Shown here: positions 31,281 to 33,962 of the stretch, one piece after another | How positions within the stretch are numbered: the first letter of the stretch is position 1 | Layout of the letters: every line of letters begins with the position of its first letter | Assembly: GCF_900172365.1 (NCBI RefSeq) | Contig: NZ_FWFJ01000043.1 | Coordinates: 1-33,962, forward strand | Direction of reading: 5' to 3' | DNA: 33,962 nt | From: Roseovarius gaetbuli | GTDB lineage: Bacteria > Pseudomonadota > Alphaproteobacteria > Rhodobacterales > Rhodobacteraceae | Notes under the pieces: generated by a model | The model's database searches: none | What the model was told of the DNA's origin: nothing | Seen by the model: only the letters and a program-made list of their open reading frames with translations | Program-made: the position numbers and the translations under genes

Positions 31281-32651
31281 TTACCGATAGGTCACTTGGC
31301 GCACAGCATCGAGCACCTCATCCACGCTTGTCAGCGCCAGCTTTTCAAGGTTGGCCGCATAGGGCATGGGCACATCCTTTCCGGTGCAGTTGATGACCGG
31401 CGCGTCAAGATAGTCAAACGCGCGCTCCATCAGGGTGGCCGAGATGTGGTTGCCAATCGAGGCCACCGGCCAGCCTTCCTCAACCGTGACGCAGCGGTTG
31501 GTTTTCATGACGCTGGCAATGACGGTGTCGTAATCAAGCGGGCGCAGAGTGCGCAGGTCGATCACCTCGGCGCTGATGCCATCCTCGGCAAGCTTGTCGG
31601 CCGCCTCAAGCGCATAGGTCATGCCGATGCCAAAGCTGACGATGGTCACGTCAGAGCCTTCGCGCCAGATCTTGGCCTTGCCGAAGGGAATGGTGAAGTC
31701 ATCCAGTTTAGGCACCTCGAAAGAGCGCCCGTAAAGGATTTCGTTCTCAAGGAAGACAACCGGGTTGGGATCGCGGATCGCCTGTTTCAACAGACCCTTG
31801 GCACAGGCCGCCGAATAGGGCTGTACCACTTTCAGGCCGGGGATTTGCGCGTACCAGGCCGCGTAATCCTGGCTGTGCTGGGCACCGACGCGCGCGGCGG
31901 CACCGTTGGGGCCGCGAAACACAATCGGACAGCCCATCTGCCCGCCGGACATGTAAAGCGTCTTGGCGGCAGAGTTGATGATCTGGTCAATCGCCTGCAT
32001 GCCAAAGTTCCAGGTCATGAATTCGACAATCGGGCGCAGGCCGCCAAAGGCCGCGCCAACCCCGATTCCGGCAAAGCCATGCTCGGTGATCGGCGTGTCG
32101 ATCACCCGCTTGCCGCCGAACTCGTCCAGCAGGTTCTGGGTGATCTTATAGGCGCCCTGATATTCGGCCACCTCTTCGCCCATGATGAAGACCGACGGAT
32201 CGCCGCGCATTTCCTCGGCCATGGCGGCGTTGAGTGCCTCGCGCACGGTCTTGGTTTCCATCTCGGTGCCCTCGGGCCAATCCGGGCTGGTGTCGGCTTT
32301 GGGGGCCTCGGGCGCCTTGGCTTGCGCCGGGGCGGCTTTGGGGGCAGTAGCCTCGTCTTCAGGCGCGCTTGCCGGGGCAGCGGCGCTCTGGATATCGTCG
32401 GCGCTTTCGCCCTCTTCCAGAAGCACGGCGATGGCGGTGTTTACTTTCACGCCCTCGGTGCCCTCTTCGATCAGGATCTTGCCGATGGTGCCTTCATCGA
32501 CGGCCTCGAATTCCATCGTGGCCTTGTCGGTCTCGATCTCGGCCATGATATCGCCGCTCTTGACGGTATCACCTTCCTTTACGAGCCATTTCGCAAGTGT
32601 GCCTTCTTCCATTGTCGGAGAGAGGGCGGGCATCAAAATTTCGGTTGCCAT
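31281..32651 (-). CDS. pdhB: Pyruvate dehydrogenase E1 beta with N-terminal lipoyl domain
   Basis: 456 residues, against about 330 for E1-beta alone. Residues 1-80 form a lipoyl domain (K43 in ETDKATMEF) almost identical to that of pdhC, followed by an Ala/Pro-rich linker. From about 128 comes the E1-beta fold: [37 protein letters not shown] (ThDP-binding Glu), [29 protein letters not shown] ordering as in the family, and the C-terminal [22 protein letters not shown]. Pairs with PdhA to decarboxylate pyruvate. This fused form is characteristic of alphaproteobacteria. 15 nt after pdhA. Confidence 0.96.
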   Translation of the reverse strand: MATEILMPALSPTMEEGTLAKWLVKEGDTVKSGDIMAEIETDKATMEFEAVDEGTIGKILIEEGTEGVKVNTAIAVLLEEGESADDIQSAAAPASAPEDEATAPKAAPAQAKAPEAPKADTSPDWPEGTEMETKTVREALNAAMAEEMRGDPSVFIMGEEVAEYQGAYKITQNLLDEFGGKRVIDTPITEHGFAGIGVGAAFGGLRPIVEFMTWNFGMQAIDQIINSAAKTLYMSGGQMGCPIVFRGPNGAAARVGAQHSQDYAAWYAQIPGLKVVQPYSAACAKGLLKQAIRDPNPVVFLENEILYGRSFEVPKLDDFTIPFGKAKIWREGSDVTIVSFGIGMTYALEAADKLAEDGISAEVIDLRTLRPLDYDTVIASVMKTNRCVTVEEGWPVASIGNHISATLMERAFDYLDAPVINCTGKDVPMPYAANLEKLALTSVDEVLDAVRQVTYR

Positions 32652-32666
32652 GGGTGTCTCTCCTTC

Positions 32667-33677
32667 TCAGGCGTTCTGCGGCGCCACATCGGCGTAAATA
32701 TCGGTCCAAAGTTCCTCGGAGGTCGGCACCGGGCTTTCCTTGGCAAATTCGGCACTGGCGTTGACGATTTCCTTGATCTCTTTGTCGATCGCCTTGAGGT
32801 CGTCCTCGGTGGCGTGGCTGCCAGAGAGCAACAGATCGCGCACATGCTCGATCGCGTCCTTTTCGTCGCGCATCTTCTGGACCTCTTCGCGGGTGCGATA
32901 CTTGGCCGGGTCCGACATCGAGTGACCGCGATAGCGATAGGTCTTGATTTCAAGGATGTAGGGGCCCTTGCCAGAGCGGCAGTGCGCCACGGCCTTTTCG
33001 CCGGCCTCTTTGACGGCCAGAACATCCATGCCATCGACGGCCTCACCGGGAATGCCGAAGGCCTCGCCGCGGGTGTAGATGTCAGGGGTCGAGGTCGAGC
33101 GTTTTTGCGAGGTGCCCATGGCGTATTGGTTGTTCTCGATGACGAAAATCACCGGCAAATCCCAAAGCGCGGCCATGTTGAAGGTCTCATAGACCTGACC
33201 CTGGTTGGCGGCGCCATCGCCGAAATAGGTGAATGTCACGCGACCGTTTTCATTGTACTTGTCGGCAAAGGCCAGACCGGCGCCAAGCGGTACGTTCGCG
33301 CCCACAATGCCATGCCCGCCGTAGAAATGCTTTTCCTTGCTGAACATATGCATCGAGCCGCCCTTGCCGCGGCTATAGCCACCCTCGCGGCCCGTCAGCT
33401 CGGCCATCACGCCTTTGGGGTCCATGCCACAGGCCAGCATATGGCCGTGATCGCGGTAGGTGGTGATGCGTTTGTCACCCTCTTCGGCGGCGGCCTCAAG
33501 GCCGACAACAACCGCTTCCTGACCGATGTAGAGGTGACAGAAACCACCGATAAGACCCATGCCGTAAAGCTGGCCGGCCTTTTCCTCGAATCGGCGGATC
33601 AGCAGCATGTCGCGATAAAATGTTTTGAGTTCGTCGGCAGAAACGTTTGGTTTCTTTGTGCTTTTTCGGGCAGCCAT
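32667..33677 (-). CDS. pdhA: Pyruvate dehydrogenase E1 alpha
   Basis: 336 residues from ATG 33677 (AAGGAG about 10 nt upstream; an in-frame TTG lies 8 codons earlier). ThDP-binding motif GDGAANQGQVYE..N (about 160-190), HGHMLACGMDP, and the phosphorylation-loop-like YRYRGHSMSDPAKYRT. Makes acetyl-CoA together with PdhB and PdhC and feeds the TCA cycle. First gene of the pdhABC operon; the promoter region holds a strong palindrome (33704-33723). Confidence 0.97.
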   Translation of the reverse strand: MAARKSTKKPNVSADELKTFYRDMLLIRRFEEKAGQLYGMGLIGGFCHLYIGQEAVVVGLEAAAEEGDKRITTYRDHGHMLACGMDPKGVMAELTGREGGYSRGKGGSMHMFSKEKHFYGGHGIVGANVPLGAGLAFADKYNENGRVTFTYFGDGAANQGQVYETFNMAALWDLPVIFVIENNQYAMGTSQKRSTSTPDIYTRGEAFGIPGEAVDGMDVLAVKEAGEKAVAHCRSGKGPYILEIKTYRYRGHSMSDPAKYRTREEVQKMRDEKDAIEHVRDLLLSGSHATEDDLKAIDKEIKEIVNASAEFAKESPVPTSEELWTDIYADVAPQNA

Positions 33678-33703
33678 GGGTGGGCGACTCCTTGTTTGCA
33701 AAT

Positions 33704-33723
33704 ATAGTTTAGCGTTAAACTAT
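33704..33723. promoter_or_regulatory. Palindromic candidate operator upstream of pdhA
   Basis: ATAGTTTA-GCGT-TAAACTAT: 8-bp perfect arms around a 4-nt centre, 27-46 nt before the pdhA start, in an AT-rich patch of a GC-rich region. That length, symmetry and position fit a dimeric repressor or activator site. I do not recognise the cognate regulator. Confidence 0.55.
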
Positions 33724-33837
33724 CAAATACACGATCAAAGGGCCACTGACGAGGGCGAATTTCACCTCTTTGCAGAGATCGGCTTGTCAGAGGGTCGGTC
33801 CGCAGGGCGTGTCGTCAATGCTATGGCGGCTGTGAGC

Positions 33838-33962
33838 GGCGGTTTCAACGGGTCGATGCAACACTTTAATCTTTTGAGAGAGATGGAGTGATCATCATGA
33901 AGTATCGTCGCCGCATATTCTTCACGGACAAACAGAAGTCAGATATCTGGGATCGTTGGCAA
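33838..33962 (+). mobile_element. Left end of an IS30-family insertion sequence (partial)
   Basis: TTCAACGGGTCGATGCAACA (33844-33863) closely resembles the terminal repeat of IS30 (TTCAATTGGTCAACGCAACA, recalled), and a transposase start follows 30 nt later. The outer boundary is estimated at about 33838 from the IS30 arrangement; the target duplication and right end are outside the window. Confidence 0.65.
33897..33962 (+). CDS. IS30-family transposase, N-terminal fragment cut by window edge
   Basis: 22 codons, MKYRRRIFFTDKQKSDIWDRW and Q, open at the window end. The pattern RIxxTxxQKxxxWxRWQ is the conserved start of IS30-family transposases, preceding their helix-turn-helix. GAGAGATGGAG upstream could serve as RBS. 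Too short to judge whether the gene is intact. Confidence 0.75.
   Translation, partial: MKYRRRIFFTDKQKSDIWDRWQ

Noticed and set aside
31260..33707. An open frame of 815 codons on the plus strand across pdhC-pdhA
   Set aside because: It is antisense to three certain genes; its composition (His, Gly, Arg, Asp-rich) is the typical mirror of GC-biased codons, and no domain is recognisable.
1..33962. CRISPR array, tRNA or rRNA genes, restriction or toxin-antitoxin modules
   Set aside because: No regularly spaced repeats, cloverleaf, rRNA-like stretch or recognisable defence gene was found on either strand.

Overview
The window reads as chromosome of an alphaproteobacterium of the Rhodobacteraceae (Roseobacter-type). 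The reasons are high GC with strongly GC-biased third positions, TRAP transporters, a PDH cluster whose E1-beta carries its own lipoyl domain, an SD-preceded GTG start on cysE, and fab/acpP genes laid out in the alphaproteobacterial manner. This is inferred from gene content; no rRNA, tRNA or CRISPR was seen. Both ends run into insertion sequences: the first codons of an IS110-family transposase leave the left edge, and an IS30-family terminus plus transposase start enters at the right edge.

Layout. (1) 1-3685, minus strand: IS110 fragment, a NarL-type response regulator overlapping a cache-domain histidine kinase by ATGA, and a SulP anion transporter lacking the usual STAS domain. (2) 3919-8430, plus: a complete TRAP uptake operon (Tat-exported binding protein, small and oversized large permease) ended by a terminator; the two-component pair across the divergent promoter is its plausible regulator. 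(3) 8475-9991: a diheme cytochrome c and a tetraheme NapC/NirT quinol dehydrogenase behind an FNR-like site, with no reductase beside them. (4) 10065-12795, minus: prfC and a Hint-domain protein. (5) 13017-15317, plus: an atypical SDR and a sodium:solute symporter. (6) 15404-18340: ribA (minus), an OmpR-type regulator, a strong candidate small RNA with its own terminator, and a NYN-domain protein. (7) 18454-21080, plus: xthA, a thioredoxin-TPR (CnoX-like) protein, a Lon-N-domain protein and a Trm112-like protein; then, convergent, a cytochrome b561-YceI fusion. (8) 22515-28465, plus: fabD, fabG, acpP, a HisA-like paralog, fabF and mltG, a fatty-acid synthesis cluster containing an unexpected TIM-barrel gene. 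(9) 28613-33677: a small TraR/DksA zinc-finger protein (minus), cysE (plus), and pdhA-pdhB-pdhC (minus).

Items most worth a second look are the candidate sRNA at 17384-17466, the HisA-like gene inside the fab cluster, a 54-bp palindromic repeat placed twice between convergent genes (10001-10054 and 21079-21132), the reductase-less cytochrome pair, the Hint protein with a likely Cys-to-Ser change, and a fold that would hide the ribosome-binding site of the IS110 transposase. I do not see a clearly new multi-gene system such as a defence island.
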